DNA of 64,000 bases from Massilia forsythiae (GTDB lineage Bacteria > Pseudomonadota > Gammaproteobacteria > Burkholderiales > Burkholderiaceae_D), in NCBI RefSeq assembly GCF_012849555.1, contig NZ_CP051685.1, positions 1,116,001 through 1,180,000 of the forward strand, read 5' to 3'. Made by a program: the position numbers and the translations under genes. Positions 36,791 through 45,932 of this stretch are shown here, piece after piece (within the stretch, counting starts at the first letter, position 1; every line of letters begins with the position of its first letter). The notes beneath the pieces were generated by a model. It was not told the DNA's origin and ran no database searches. It worked only from the letters and a program-made list of their open reading frames with translations.

Positions 36791-38776
36791 GTGAGCCAAC
36801 AACACCCCTCCAGCGTCCGCCGCCAGCTATGGTGGGCCTTTGCCGTCGTGATCGTGCTCTCCTTTTTGTCCACCACCATCGCCGTCTGGCGCCTGCAGGC
36901 GCTGGCCGACGACATGCAGGCGCTTACCCAGCGCCCGCTGGTCAAGGAAAGGCTGATCTCCGGCTGGATGCTGAACATCTCGGTCGCCGCCAAGCGCACC
37001 GCGCTGGTCGCGCGCAGCGCCGACGGCGAACTGGCCAGGCTGTATGCCGACGAGGCGCGCGAGTCGAGCGCACGCACCAACGGCGTCCAGAAGCAGGTGG
37101 GCGACCTGCTCGACAGCGACGAGGAAAAGGCCGTGTTCCAGGAAATCGCGACCTTGCGCCAGCACTATACGGAAGCGCGCGACCGGGTGATGGCGCTCAA
37201 AACGGATGGCAAAAGCGATGAAGCCAAGAGCGTATTCGAGAATACGTTCGTCGCTGCAATGAATGCCTATGTCGCCAAGGTCAAAGAATTGCTGACGATC
37301 CAGCAAAAGGCCATCGATGCCCGCAGCGTGGCCGTCCTCGACAGTGCCGCGCGCAGCACGGCGGCGCTGGTGGCGCTGTGCCTGGCAACGCTGGTGTTCA
37401 GCATGGCGGCCGGGGCCCTGTTCGGGCGCAGCCTGTTCCGGCGCCTGGGCGGCGAGCCGGCGGCGGCGGCGGCGGTCGCGGCCGAGATCGCGCGCGGCAA
37501 CCTGCGGGTCGAGGTGCCGCTCGGCGCCGGCACGCGCGCGCACGGCAGCTACGCAGACGGCGCCAGCCTGATGGCCGCGCTGGAACACATGCGCGCCAGC
37601 CTGGCGGACATCGTCGGCCAGGTGCGCCACGGCGCCACCGCCATCGGCACCGGCATCGGCGCCATGGCCGGCGAAGCGCAAGACCTGTCGCGCCGTACCG
37701 AGAGCCAGGCCGCTGCGCTGGAAGAAACCGCCTCCTCGATGGAGCAGCTGACCCAGGCCATCAACAACAGCGCGTCCAGCGCCGAGCAGGCCAACCGGCT
37801 GGCCGCCGCGGCCTCGCTGGTGGCGCAGCAGGGCGGCGCCATGGTCGGCCAGCTGGTCGACACCATGGGCGCGATCAACGAATCGTCCACGCGCATCGTC
37901 GACATCATCGCCGTGATCGACGGCATCGCCTTCCAGACCAACATCCTGGCGCTGAACGCGGCGGTGGAAGCGGCGCGCGCCGGCGAACAGGGGCGCGGCT
38001 TCGCGGTGGTGGCGTCGGAGGTGCGCGCGCTGGCGCAGCGCTCGGCCTCGGCGGCGCGCGAAATCAAGGGCCTGATCGATGCTTCCACCCAGCGCATCGC
38101 CGGCGGTTCGGCACTGGCCGGCCAGGCCGGCGAAACCATGCACGGCATCGTCGAGAGCATCGACCGGGTCAGCGGCATCATGAGCGAGATCCTGGCATCC
38201 AGCCGCGAACAGGCCAGCGGCATCGGCCAGATCAACCAGGCGATCGGCCAGATGGACGGCATGACCCAGCAGAACGCGGCGCTGGTCGAGGCCTCGGCCG
38301 GCGCCACCCGCTCGATGCAGCAGCAGGCGGCCCAGCTGTCGCAACTGGTGGCGCTGTTCCAGGTGGACGGCGCGACGCGGCCGGCGGCGCGCGCCGCCTC
38401 CCGGCCTGCGCCGGCGCGGGCGGCGGCAAGCGCCTCGTCCACGCCGGATGCGCCTGCCGCGGCGCCGCGCGCGCTGCCTTCGGCCCGGCCCACGGCGCGC
38501 GACGGCGCCAAGGCCGGCGCTGCCGCTGCCGTGGATGCTGCTGCGGCCAAGCCCGCGGCCAAGTCTGCATCCAGGCCGGCATCCAGGTCCGGCACTGCGT
38601 CCGGCACTGCGTCCGGCACTCCATCCGGTACCGCGTCCGTCCGCGCGCCTGCCGGCGCGCGCGCGGCGGCGCCCTCCTCTTCCCGCGGCGGCGCCGCGGC
38701 GCGCCAGGCCGGTGCCGCTGCCGCGTCCCCTCGCCCCGCTGCTGCCGGCGCGGCCGACGACTGGGAAGAATTCTGA
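36791..38776 (+). CDS. Methyl-accepting chemotaxis protein with C-terminal WEEF-type pentapeptide
   Basis: 661 residues, start GTG at 36791 preceded by AGGAGCCGAA. TM1 ([20 protein letters not shown]), a periplasmic four-helix-type sensor (about 45-190, MCP signal binding), TM2 ([20 protein letters not shown]), HAMP-like linker, and the signalling domain with the hairpin tip [21 protein letters not shown] roughly 130-residue Ala/Pro/Ser/Arg linker with repeated SGTA units follows, then DDWEEF at the very end, similar to the pentapeptide that tethers CheR/CheB. A stand-alone receptor; ligand unknown. Confidence 0.94.
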   Translation: MSQQHPSSVRRQLWWAFAVVIVLSFLSTTIAVWRLQALADDMQALTQRPLVKERLISGWMLNISVAAKRTALVARSADGELARLYADEARESSARTNGVQKQVGDLLDSDEEKAVFQEIATLRQHYTEARDRVMALKTDGKSDEAKSVFENTFVAAMNAYVAKVKELLTIQQKAIDARSVAVLDSAARSTAALVALCLATLVFSMAAGALFGRSLFRRLGGEPAAAAAVAAEIARGNLRVEVPLGAGTRAHGSYADGASLMAALEHMRASLADIVGQVRHGATAIGTGIGAMAGEAQDLSRRTESQAAALEETASSMEQLTQAINNSASSAEQANRLAAAASLVAQQGGAMVGQLVDTMGAINESSTRIVDIIAVIDGIAFQTNILALNAAVEAARAGEQGRGFAVVASEVRALAQRSASAAREIKGLIDASTQRIAGGSALAGQAGETMHGIVESIDRVSGIMSEILASSREQASGIGQINQAIGQMDGMTQQNAALVEASAGATRSMQQQAAQLSQLVALFQVDGATRPAARAASRPAPARAAASASSTPDAPAAAPRALPSARPTARDGAKAGAAAAVDAAAAKPAAKSASRPASRSGTASGTASGTPSGTASVRAPAGARAAAPSSSRGGAAARQAGAAAASPRPAAAGAADDWEEF

Positions 38777-38820
38777 GCGCCTGTTCCGCCTCCTCCGTGG
38801 CGGCGCCGCGCCACCTTTCG

Positions 38821-38855
38821 ACGCCATCGCCGCCCTGCGGGATGGCGTTTTTTTT
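38821..38855 (+). terminator. Terminator of the chemotaxis receptor gene
   Basis: Stem ACGCCATC / GATGGCGT (outer part), inner loop with CCGC/GCGG pairing, followed by eight T. Confidence 0.92.
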
Positions 38856-38918
38856 GGCCGTTGCGCAGAACGATTTTGTGGTGCAACATGATTTCATGAC
38901 CCACTTGCCAAACCAGCC

Positions 38919-39404
38919 ATGAACCTGCCTGCACACCAACTCACGATGACGGTCCTGATGACGCCGGACACCGCCAATTTTTCCGGCAACGTCCATGGCG
39001 GCAACATCCTGAAACTGCTCGATCAGGTCGCCTACGCCTGCGCCAGCCGCTACGCCGGCACCTACGTCGTCACCATGAGCGTGGACCAGGTCACGTTCCG
39101 CCAGCCGATCCACGTCGGCGAACTGGTCACCTTCCTGGCATCCGTGAACTATACCGGCCGCACCTCGATGGAAATCGGCATCAAGGTGCTGGCGGAAAAC
39201 ATCCGCACCCAGGAAGTCCGCCATGTGAACAGTTGCTTCTTCACGATGGTCGCGGTCGGCGACGACAAGCAGCCGGTCGCGGTGCCGCCGCTGCGCCCGT
39301 TCACGCCCGAGGAACAGCGCCGCCACCAGGAAGCCAAGGGACGCAAGGAAGCACGCATGGCGCTCGACCGCCAGCATGCCGAGCGCAACCAGGCCCGCAG
39401 CTGA
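38919..39404 (+). CDS. Acyl-CoA thioesterase (hotdog fold, YciA-like)
   Basis: 161 residues. It hydrolyses acyl-CoA to free acid and CoA. Hotdog signatures: MTPDTANFSGNVHGGNILKL with the catalytic Asn/His/Gly and downstream Asp in LLDQVAYACASRYAGTYVV, then VDQVTFRQPIHVGELVTF. A charged C-terminal tail (EEQRRHQEAKGRKEARMAL) may be helical. It is followed by a short hairpin terminator at 39429. Confidence 0.92.
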   Translation: MNLPAHQLTMTVLMTPDTANFSGNVHGGNILKLLDQVAYACASRYAGTYVVTMSVDQVTFRQPIHVGELVTFLASVNYTGRTSMEIGIKVLAENIRTQEVRHVNSCFFTMVAVGDDKQPVAVPPLRPFTPEEQRRHQEAKGRKEARMALDRQHAERNQARS

Positions 39405-39428
39405 CGCCAAATGTAACGATTACCAACT

Positions 39429-39450
39429 GCCTGGCATAACCAGGCTTTAT
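39429..39450 (+). terminator. Terminator after the thioesterase gene
   Basis: Stem GCCTGG / CCAGGC with CATAA loop followed by TTTATT. Confidence 0.75.
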
Positions 39451-39832
39451 TACAATACGCCCTCAACGGTAATTTCCATCAGGCACTCACTGTTGCCTGT
39501 CATCCGAGCCTTCCTTCAAGTTTTGTCCATTTTGATGCAAACCCATGTCACGTTTGTCGATGGGTTTGTCAGCGTTCTCATGCATAACGCATGTGGATTT
39601 TCAGTTCTTTCCCTACTGCGAAATTCAAAGCTTTCATCAAATAAAGTGTGATTACCGGTTACATTCCGTGATCCCTTTGCTCATACCACATTCACACAAT
39701 GTTAAAAAGGATGCACGTTTTCAGTGCAAAAAATGCATCGAAAATACGTTTTCGTCGAGAAATCTTACAATTTGATGACAAATTTTTCTATTTTTTACGC
39801 TTATTTGTGAGAAATCAGGAAGTTATCTAGGT

Positions 39833-39848
39833 TGGCATGCTATGTGCA
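39833..39848 (+). promoter_or_regulatory. Sigma-54 (RpoN) -24/-12 promoter candidate
   Basis: TGGCATGCTATGTGCA matches the RpoN consensus TGGCACG-N4-TTGCA with the invariant GG and GC exactly 10 bases apart (mismatches at the C of CAC and the first T of TTGC). It would give a leader of about 105 bases before the PEP-CTERM gene. PEP-CTERM genes in some betaproteobacteria are known to need RpoN and the PrsK/PrsR system, which agrees with this call. Confidence 0.65.
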
Positions 39849-39965
39849 ATGGCTAACACATTGGCTGCCTGACTGGACACTAAGCCGTCCACTCCGCCGC
39901 GCCAACCAACAGGGGCGCAACGATCTTGTTCTCCCCGCCTTTCAAAACTTTGGAGCGCACTATCA

Positions 39966-40583
39966 ATGATTAAAAAAGCGTTGGCCGCAATGGCACTTGC
40001 AGGAATGGCGATGTCCGCACAAGCCGGTGTCGTGATCAATGAAGGTTTTGAAAATGTCGCGGCCCTGGCGTCGCAAGGCTGGAGCTTCACCAATGCCAGT
40101 GCACCGGGCGGCACCACCAGCGGCTGGTTCCAGGGTTCCGACGGCCCGTTCACCGCACAGTCCGGCAGCAATTACTCGTACGCGCAGGCCAATTTCAACA
40201 ACACCACCTCCGGCGGCAGCATCGACAGCTGGCTGATCACCCCGGAATTCAACGCCACCTATGGCGTCGACATCTCCTTCTACCTGCGTGCCGGCGGGGA
40301 AGGTTATACGGATACGGTTTCGTACGGCTTCACCGGCACCAATACCGCCCTGACGACGATCACGCCGGTACCGGACAGCGCCTGGACCCTGTACACCGTT
40401 CACCTGGACGCCTACCAGGCCGGCACCACCCGTTTCGCCTTCCGCTACACCGGCACCTACGATACCGCCAACGCCGTCGCCCTGGACAGCCTGACCGTCG
40501 ACGTGCCGGAACCGGCCAGCATCGCACTGATGGCCGGCGGCCTGCTCGGCCTGGGCGCCCTGCGCCGCCGCTCGCGCGCTTGA
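39966..40583 (+). CDS. PEP-CTERM sorting domain protein (choice-of-anchor J-like)
   Basis: 205 residues. Signal peptide ALAAMALAGMAMSAQA, a beta-rich ectodomain of about 155 residues (GWFQGSDGPFTAQSGSNYSY, SWLITPEFNAT, DSAWTLYTVHLDAY), and the C-terminal sorting signal VPEPASIALMAGGLLGLGAL followed by RRRSRA. Such proteins are cut and sorted by exosortase (EpsH/XrtA) to the surface or the exopolysaccharide matrix. The ectodomain resembles choice-of-anchor J carbohydrate-binding-type folds. No exosortase gene in the window. Leads a three-gene cluster. Confidence 0.93.
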   Translation: MIKKALAAMALAGMAMSAQAGVVINEGFENVAALASQGWSFTNASAPGGTTSGWFQGSDGPFTAQSGSNYSYAQANFNNTTSGGSIDSWLITPEFNATYGVDISFYLRAGGEGYTDTVSYGFTGTNTALTTITPVPDSAWTLYTVHLDAYQAGTTRFAFRYTGTYDTANAVALDSLTVDVPEPASIALMAGGLLGLGALRRRSRA

Positions 40584-40612
40584 ACACCATCGTCACGATT
40601 TCGGAGAACCCC

Positions 40613-41035
40613 ATGTCGAACCTGAATTCCTTCCAGCGCCTGCTGGCCGCCGGCGCCGCCGGCCTGGCCTTGTGCGCCGCCGCCCTGCCCGCCGCCGCCC
40701 AGCAGGCGCAGCAGGAAGCCGTGCAATCGGTCGATGCCGTCACGGTCACCCGCGACCCCAGCACCGGCAAGCTGCGCCCCGCCACCGCCGAAGAGCAGAC
40801 CGCAATGCAAGCCACGCGGGTACGCCAGTTGCGCGCCGCCACCCAGACGGTGCAGCAGAAATTCCACTCCAGCGGCGCGCGCGGCGCCCGCCTCACCGAC
40901 GAGTTCATGACTTCATCGACCGCAGTGCGCAATGCCGACGGCACGATCGACATGGTATGCAACGACAGCCATGGCGGCACCGAGCACGCCGCCCACGTCC
41001 ATGCCACCGCCGCCAACACCCCTGTCACGGAGTAA
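40613..41035 (+). CDS. Post-PEP-CTERM-1-type secreted protein
   Basis: 140 residues. Signal peptide LAAGAAGLALCAAALPAAAQ, then VDAVTVTRDPSTGKLRPATA and EEQTAMQATRVRQL, a pattern seen in the family named after its place directly downstream of PEP-CTERM genes. The end is His/Ala-rich (GGTEHAAHVHATAANTP). The role is unknown. Start at 40613 follows GGAGAACCCC and lies 29 bases after the PEP-CTERM stop. Confidence 0.82.
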   Translation: MSNLNSFQRLLAAGAAGLALCAAALPAAAQQAQQEAVQSVDAVTVTRDPSTGKLRPATAEEQTAMQATRVRQLRAATQTVQQKFHSSGARGARLTDEFMTSSTAVRNADGTIDMVCNDSHGGTEHAAHVHATAANTPVTE

Positions 41036-41039
41036 ACCC

Positions 41040-42515
41040 ATGCGTACCCCTGTCATCACGCGTTCGCTGATCGCCGCCGCCTGCGCGCTGGCCTGCATGG
41101 CCAGCCAGGCCGCCACCATCAAGATCACCAGCCGCGACAAGGCCGGCGAAGGATTCAACGACCCGACCCCGGTGACGCCGGTCGGCGGCAACCCGGGCAC
41201 CACGCTCGGTGCGCAGCGCTGGAACGTCTACCAGTACGTAGCCTCGATCTGGGAAAAGAACATCGACAGCAACGTCGTCATCAACGTCAGTGCTGGTTGG
41301 GAAGCGCTGACTTGCACCTCCACCTCGGCCACCCTGGGCAGTGCCGGCGCACTCAACATCTGGCACGATTTCCCTAACGGCAAAGCGGGCACATGGTACC
41401 CGCAAGCCCTTGCCAACAAGCTCGCCGGCGTAAACCTGAGCGATGGTCAGCCTGACTCGACCGGCTACGACAATTTCGACATCAAGACCCAATTCAACGT
41501 CAATCTGGGCAACACCGGCTGCCTCGACGGCTCGAAGTTCTATCTGGGTCTGGATGGTAATGCCGGCACCAACGTCAATTTTGTCGAAACCCTGCTGCAC
41601 GAACTGGGCCATGGCCTCGGCTTCTCGGTCCTGACGGTGTCAACTTCCACCGGTAGCCGCTTGAACGCCGCAGGCACCGGTTACGTTGCCACCGGTGGCT
41701 TGCCGAGCATCTGGGAACAGTACATGTACGACAACACGGCCAAAAAGACCTGGCTGAACATGACGTCGGCGGAGCGCAAGGCCTCGGCCATCAACCCGCT
41801 GCAGCTGGCCTGGATCGGCCCGAACGTGAAGGCCGGCGCCGGCTTCCTGAAGCACATCCCGATCGTCAAGACCGTGTCGCCTGCCACCAGCGGCAACCTG
41901 AGCCTGGACTTCAGCGCCGCCAGCTTCGGCCCCGCAGCGCCGTCCAGCGGCACCTTCGGTGTGCTGGCCAACGTCGCCACCCAGACCAACGAGACCGGTC
42001 CGGGCTGCGATGCATTCGATACCGCCAACACCATGGCCGTCAAGGGCAAGGTGGCGATCATCAGCCGCGGCACCTGCTCGTTCGCCATCAAGGTCAAGAA
42101 CGCGCAGAACGCCGGCGCGGTCGGCGTGATCCTGGTGAACAACACCACCGGCGCGCTGATACCGGGCGGCACCGATACCACCATAACCATCCCGGCAGTG
42201 GGCGTGACCCAGGCCGACGGCAACGCGCTGAAGGCCGCCGTCACTGCCGCGATCCCCTACGGTACCCGCAGCAAGGCCGGCACGGTCACCGCCAACTTGA
42301 CGACCGACCCGGCCCGCATCGCCGGCGCCGACACCAACGGCAACCCGCTGCTGTACACCCCTGCCACGCTGGCGCCCGGTTCGTCGGTGTCGCACTGGGA
42401 TGTGACGGCCACCCCGAACCTGCTGATGGAACCGAACATCAATTCGGACCTGACCACCACGCTGGTGCCGCCGGTGGACCTGACCGTGCCCCTGCTGAAG
42501 GATCTCGGCTGGTGA
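41040..42515 (+). CDS. Secreted metalloprotease with inserted PA domain
   Basis: 491 residues. Signal peptide SLIAAACALACMASQAA. The metzincin-type zinc motif HELGHGLGF is in ETLLHELGHGLGFSVL (about residue 190). A PA domain (about 290-410: GKVAIISRGTCSFAIKVKNA, QNAGAVGVILVNN) is inserted between it and the C-terminal SHWDVTATPNLLMEPNINSD, a Met-turn-like end, and LLKDLGW. It probably acts outside the cell. Four bases separate it from the previous stop, so it is part of the PEP-CTERM cluster. Confidence 0.88.
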   Translation: MRTPVITRSLIAAACALACMASQAATIKITSRDKAGEGFNDPTPVTPVGGNPGTTLGAQRWNVYQYVASIWEKNIDSNVVINVSAGWEALTCTSTSATLGSAGALNIWHDFPNGKAGTWYPQALANKLAGVNLSDGQPDSTGYDNFDIKTQFNVNLGNTGCLDGSKFYLGLDGNAGTNVNFVETLLHELGHGLGFSVLTVSTSTGSRLNAAGTGYVATGGLPSIWEQYMYDNTAKKTWLNMTSAERKASAINPLQLAWIGPNVKAGAGFLKHIPIVKTVSPATSGNLSLDFSAASFGPAAPSSGTFGVLANVATQTNETGPGCDAFDTANTMAVKGKVAIISRGTCSFAIKVKNAQNAGAVGVILVNNTTGALIPGGTDTTITIPAVGVTQADGNALKAAVTAAIPYGTRSKAGTVTANLTTDPARIAGADTNGNPLLYTPATLAPGSSVSHWDVTATPNLLMEPNINSDLTTTLVPPVDLTVPLLKDLGW

Positions 42516-42521
42516 TCGACC

Positions 42522-42550
42522 GCGGGCGCAGCTGCTGCTGCTGCGCCCGC
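42522..42550 (+). terminator. Hairpin after the metalloprotease gene
   Basis: 11-bp perfect stem GCGGGCGCAGC / GCTGCGCCCGC with TGCTGCT loop. No T tract, so termination may be weak or Rho-assisted. Confidence 0.55.
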
Positions 42551-42614
42551 GCCTGACTGTGATACGCACGGGGTGGTGGCTTTTTCATGATGCCGTGCTA
42601 TAATTCGCCGCCTT

Positions 42615-42690
42615 GGCCTGGTAGCTCAGTTGGTAGAGCAGAGGATTGAAAATCCTTGTGTCGGTGGTTCGATTCCGCCCCGGGCCACCA
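42615..42690 (+). tRNA. tRNA-Phe (GAA), second copy
   Basis: Identical in all 76 bases to the gene at 15646-15721, including CCA. The flanks differ. It marks the left edge of the transposon-rich, RHS-bearing region, a usual place for islands to insert. Confidence 0.98.
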
Positions 42691-42709
42691 AGAACAAGAA
42701 CCATGCAAC

Positions 42710-42740
42710 GCCCATTCCTTCGAGTGGGCTTTGTCGTTTT
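42710..42740 (+). terminator. Terminator of the second tRNA-Phe
   Basis: Stem GCCCATTC / GAGTGGGC (one T-G wobble) with CTTC loop, followed by TTTGTCGTTTT. Confidence 0.8.
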
Positions 42741-42879
42741 CAGGACCAACACTTTGCGCAAGCCGTCCATCGGGACCACCCACTGGCCCCGCTTGGCATT
42801 CTCGCTAACCTTCGCTTCCAATAGACTTTGTTGAGCAAATCGAGCGAAGGCCGAGCTGACGCTATTGATAGTTTGTTTT

Positions 42880-43891
42880 ACAACACTGGGGACTGTGACC
42901 GGTGTGCCCAGCCGAATGAAGCGGTTCAACACAGTAGCTTGCACTTGTAATTCGGCGACTTAACGGTCGGAGCTACGTGTCATGAGACGTTTACCCAGCA
43001 GCTTGAAACAGCGCATCTTGGTTTAAACAAGACTGCGCCAGTGGTAGCCGATCCATCTCTTCCATATTACCTATTCCATCCTATCTGTCGCCCGCAGGAT
43101 ATTGTTACGTGCATTGACGCTACAGCGGTTCGCCTTCCAAGCCTTTAGTATTCTTGCGAGTTGGGATGATGGCATGCGCAGTGTGCAACGCGATAGCTTC
43201 ATGACAGTCCTACGTGTCATAAGGGGGCCTCGAAAAACCGTCGCGAGCGGCAGCAGTTTCAGCTGAGAAGCGCAGCCGTACAGGCGTACGGTGAGCATCG
43301 CAAGCTGAAAATGCAACGCATAGTAGGTTTTTCGAGGTGCCCATAAGCGCCATCGCTACTAACGCTGGCAATGCTCTCGTCAGCAGAAATCTGGTTGAGC
43401 AGCGCTGGCAGGATAGGCGCGTCGTCAGCACTGTTGTCAGTGACTTCAATGGCCCAGATTTCGATCGTGGACGCTTCGATCCAGAGATGCGTCTTGCGTC
43501 CTTGACAGCGTTAATCCGCACCGTGCTTCTTCGTCTTCTATTCGCCTTCGCCCAGCATCTTGATGCCCGTGCTGTCCACTAGAAGATACAAGCCCGTCGT
43601 ACTCGAGACAGCGCCAATGGCCACCTGCAGCGTCTTTTGCCACCTGCTAACCGTGCTGTAGTCCGGCACCCGCCAGTCGAGCTCGTTCAGGCGCAGCAGG
43701 CTTGCGTCATCTCCATGGCTTGGCATAGTGGTCAATTGAAGAGGCCACTTGATGCTAAGGCAAAACTGGATCGCTTCTTCGCTGAATGTCTGGCTGCGTC
43801 CGCGCTTGCCGCTCACTTGCCCATGCAAGTTCATCGCCGGATTAAGCCAGATGAGCAACGAACTGCGTGACTTCAGTGCTTCGTTATACAT
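42880..43891 (-). pseudogene. IS5-family transposase remnant
   Basis: From 43891 the frame reads SRSSLLIWLNPAMNLHGQVS, SGKRGRSQTFSEEAIQFCLS, then LDWRVPDYSTVSRWQKTLQV and LYLLVDSTGIKMLGEGE, typical of the DDE transposase of IS5-type elements. A stop replaces the Trp codon after GEGE, more stops follow, and IEVTDNSADDAPILPALLNQ is still readable. The MITE splits the SSDGAY-DTKACHEAIAL motif. Downstream pieces HEAIALHTAHAIIPTRKN and ATVLNRFIRLGTPVTV remain. Not functional. Confidence 0.85.
43224..43342 (-). mobile_element. MITE copy 1 (119 bp) with 5-bp target duplication
   Basis: Terminal inverted repeats near GGGCACCTCGAAAAACC bound a non-coding 119-bp element, flanked by ATAAG at 43219-43223 and 43343-43347. 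Its interior matches copy 2 at 59492-59626 in the opposite orientation. It interrupts the IS5-type transposase exactly within the conserved DGAYDTK region. Confidence 0.85.
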
Positions 43892-43961
43892 CCTTCAGTT
43901 AGTCGTGCGGTGCTTCTACGTAACTGGCTTCATCCTATTCAGGATAGCAGACCTACGCGTT

Positions 43962-44992
43962 CTATAGAGTGGCCCCATCAGTCAAGACACTCAGCCGGCT
44001 AGTTAAAGCTGTGTCCGTTTCCACTTCAGCAGCTGCCTGGCGCTGCCCCGTACTGCCGATTTTTTCTTGCTCCACGTCCGTGTCGCCGAACTTATCGACG
44101 ATCAGCGCGCCGCCTCCGATACCGGCGCGATAGACGTGATCCAGCGTCTTATATCCCAACGCCTGATGCGGTCGCTCGGCGTTGTAGAACGCAAAGTATT
44201 GCACCAGGTCGACTGTCAGTCCGGGCATGTTGGCATAGCCCTTCAGGTACACGTCTTCGTACTTCACGTTGCGCCACAAGCGCTCGACGAAGATGTTGTC
44301 CAGCGCCCGCCCGCGCCCGTCCATGCTGATCGCCACACCTTCGCGCTTGAGCACGCCGGTAAAGGCGTCGCTGGTGAACTGCGAGCCCTGGTCGCTGTTG
44401 AATACATCCGGCCTGCCGTAGTGGCGCAGCGAATCTTCCAGGCAGTCCACGCAGAACGACGCGTCCATGCTGTTGCTGATGCGCCAGGCCAGCACTCGGC
44501 GCAAGTATCAGTCGATGATCACCACCAGGTAGGCAAAGCCACTCGCCAGGCGGATATAGGTTAGATCCGTACTCCACACCTGGTTCGGCCGCGTGATCGC
44601 CACCCCGCGCAACAGGTATGGATAGACCTTGTGCTGCGGATGCGGCTTGCTCGTCGCCGGCCCCGGCGCCATGCCCGCCAGACCCATTTCCTGCATCAAG
44701 CGCTGCACGCGCTTGCGATTGAGCTAGTGCCCTCGACCTCGCAGGAATACTGCCATGCGCCGGCTACCGTAGAACGGCCGGCTGGTGTATTCCTCGTCGA
44801 TCAGGGCGCGCAGTCGGTCGTCTTCCTCGTTTATGCATGCCTGGCGTGTTACCGCTTCCAGCCGCCGATACACCGTCGAACGCGGCACGCCGGCCAGCTC
44901 GCATTGCATCGTCAGCGGCATCTCGTCTTCCCGTGCAATCCACCGTGCCCGCTCGGCAGGACTCATTCCCCAAGCTTTTTTTTGAGCCAATC
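43962..44992 (-). pseudogene. IS3-family OrfB (DDE integrase) with two premature stops
   Basis: The frame continues after -1 slippage as KKAWGMSPAERARWI and has the usual HTH_21 part (ELAGVPRSTVYRRLEA) and integrase core (NQVWSTDLTYIRLASGFAYL, FNSDQGSQFTSDAFTGVLKR, FVERLWRNVKYEDVYLKGYA). TAG at about 44723 (before LNRKRVQRLM) and TGA at about 44507 (in place of the usual Trp after VVIID) break it. The last codons run across the left inverted repeat into flanking DNA. Confidence 0.85.
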
Positions 44993-45312
44993 CACCTGCA
45001 TCTTCAGCTTGCCGATCTCGCTGTACAGCTTGTCCTCGGCACTGCTTTCGTCCACCGGCTTCGGCCCGCGCTTGACGTCGAACAGCGCGCCGGCGTTCTC
45101 CAGAATCTCCTTCTTCCACTGCGTCACCAACTGCGGATGCACGTCGTGCTCCTGCGCGATCTCGTTGATCGTCTTCACCCCGCGCACCGCTTCCAGCCCG
45201 ATCTTGCCCTTGAACTCCGCACTGTGCACCCTGCGTTTTTTACCTTCACTCATTCGCTGTCATCCTTTCGCGGACGACAGCTTAAACCACTGTCTCAAAT
45301 TCAGGGGCCACT
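43968..45312 (-). mobile_element. IS3-family insertion sequence
   Basis: About 1345 bases bounded by AGTGGCCCC and GGGGCCACT. It contains orfA and orfB in the usual overlapping order with an A9G slippery run. orfB carries two in-frame stops, so the copy is probably inactive. A clear target duplication is not visible at the ends I chose, so the outer bases are approximate. Confidence 0.85.
44963..45253 (-). CDS. IS3-family OrfA (HTH transposase subunit)
   Basis: 96 residues. The helix-turn-helix domain reads RRVHSAEFKGKIGLEAVRGV, INEIAQEHDVHPQLVTQWKK; a leucine-zipper-like end reads SEIGKLKMQVDWLKKKLGE. The run of nine A followed by G near 44977-44986 encodes the KKK and is the expected site of programmed -1 frameshifting into OrfB. 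OrfA itself looks intact. Confidence 0.9.
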   Translation of the reverse strand: MSEGKKRRVHSAEFKGKIGLEAVRGVKTINEIAQEHDVHPQLVTQWKKEILENAGALFDVKRGPKPVDESSAEDKLYSEIGKLKMQVDWLKKKLGE

Positions 45313-45353
45313 ATACTACGCTGGCTAAGCCTAATTTACGCAACAAAGCGATT

Positions 45354-45932
45354 CTATTCGAACCCACATTTTCTAGCAGCAGATATTACTTGCTGCAGCT
45401 TTTGCAAATTAATCCCTGCTGTTCGCTTTTCGATGCAGCTTTGTAAATCATGGAATCCAATTAAATTATTGGGGGTCACATCAGCAGCAAATGGAAATTT
45501 AAAATATTCCCCACTAGGCGGCCTAAATTCGAAGAGTGCGAATACTATCGTATTCCTCTTCCTCCCAAATGAAAGTTTTTTTAGACTGACTGCTGGATTA
45601 CCAGTACACTCCCATGTCGATTCAGTTCTAGCAGAAGTAAACAATATTATCCCTGATTTATTATTTATACCATAGTAAAGAAAACATTCCATTTTTGATG
45701 AACCATCTCGCCGCAGTGCAGACCCGGCAGAAATATATTCCCCCGTTTCTTTGTCCTTAAATGATTGATTTTTAAATTGACTAAAAATCAAATTCGGAAA
45801 CTTCTGAATTTGGTTGACATAATTGCCTTGCGAAACCAACTCAGAATCTGACACTGGGACCAGTTGCGCATGCGCGGAGCAATGTGCATAAAACAAAAAT
45901 ATAAAAACACTCTTAATTTTTATACTTCTCAT
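45354..45932 (-). CDS. Secreted protein, predicted immunity to the muramidase toxin
   Basis: 192 residues. A Sec signal peptide (SVFIFLFYAHCSAHAQ, cleavage after AHA) makes it periplasmic. The mature protein is soluble, with Cys residues in KMECFLYYG, STWECTGNP, LQSCIEKR and ARKCGFE that could form two disulfides. No family recognised. ATG at 45932 overlaps the end of the giant RHS gene by 20 bases and has its own strong GAGAGAGG site. A muramidase acts in the periplasm, so a periplasmic partner encoded just behind it fits an immunity protein. The DNA is much AT-richer than the RHS core. The IS5-type element ends about three bases beyond its stop. Confidence 0.75.
   Translation of the reverse strand: MRSIKIKSVFIFLFYAHCSAHAQLVPVSDSELVSQGNYVNQIQKFPNLIFSQFKNQSFKDKETGEYISAGSALRRDGSSKMECFLYYGINNKSGIILFTSARTESTWECTGNPAVSLKKLSFGRKRNTIVFALFEFRPPSGEYFKFPFAADVTPNNLIGFHDLQSCIEKRTAGINLQKLQQVISAARKCGFE

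Larger units (their letters stand above)
39405..39965. other. AT-rich intergenic region before the PEP-CTERM gene
   Basis: About 560 bases, clearly AT-richer than its surroundings. It contains the thioesterase terminator (39429-39450), several runs of A and T between 39690 and 39800, repeated words such as ATGCACGTTTTC/ATACGTTTTC, and a sigma-54-like promoter at 39833. I see no gene. The layout suggests an activator-bound upstream region. Confidence 0.7.
42824..45350 (-). mobile_element. Decayed IS5-type element containing a MITE and an IS3-family element
   Basis: The left end (GACTTTGTTGAGCAAATCGAGC) and right end (TTTACGCAACAAAGCG) are imperfect inverted repeats of the kind that close IS5-type elements in Burkholderiales. 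Between them are a broken transposase (42880-43891), a MITE inserted in that transposase, and a complete-length IS3-family element (43968-45312) inserted near the right end. The right end stops about three bases before the stop codon of the immunity-like gene. The nested order gives relative ages: IS5-type first, then the other two. Confidence 0.75.

Noticed and set aside
42585-42944. Minus-strand protein ending in RNRTTDTRIFNPLLYQLSYQ
   Set aside because: This is the well-known spurious translation of the complement of a tRNA gene, joined here to the tail of the IS5-type transposase.
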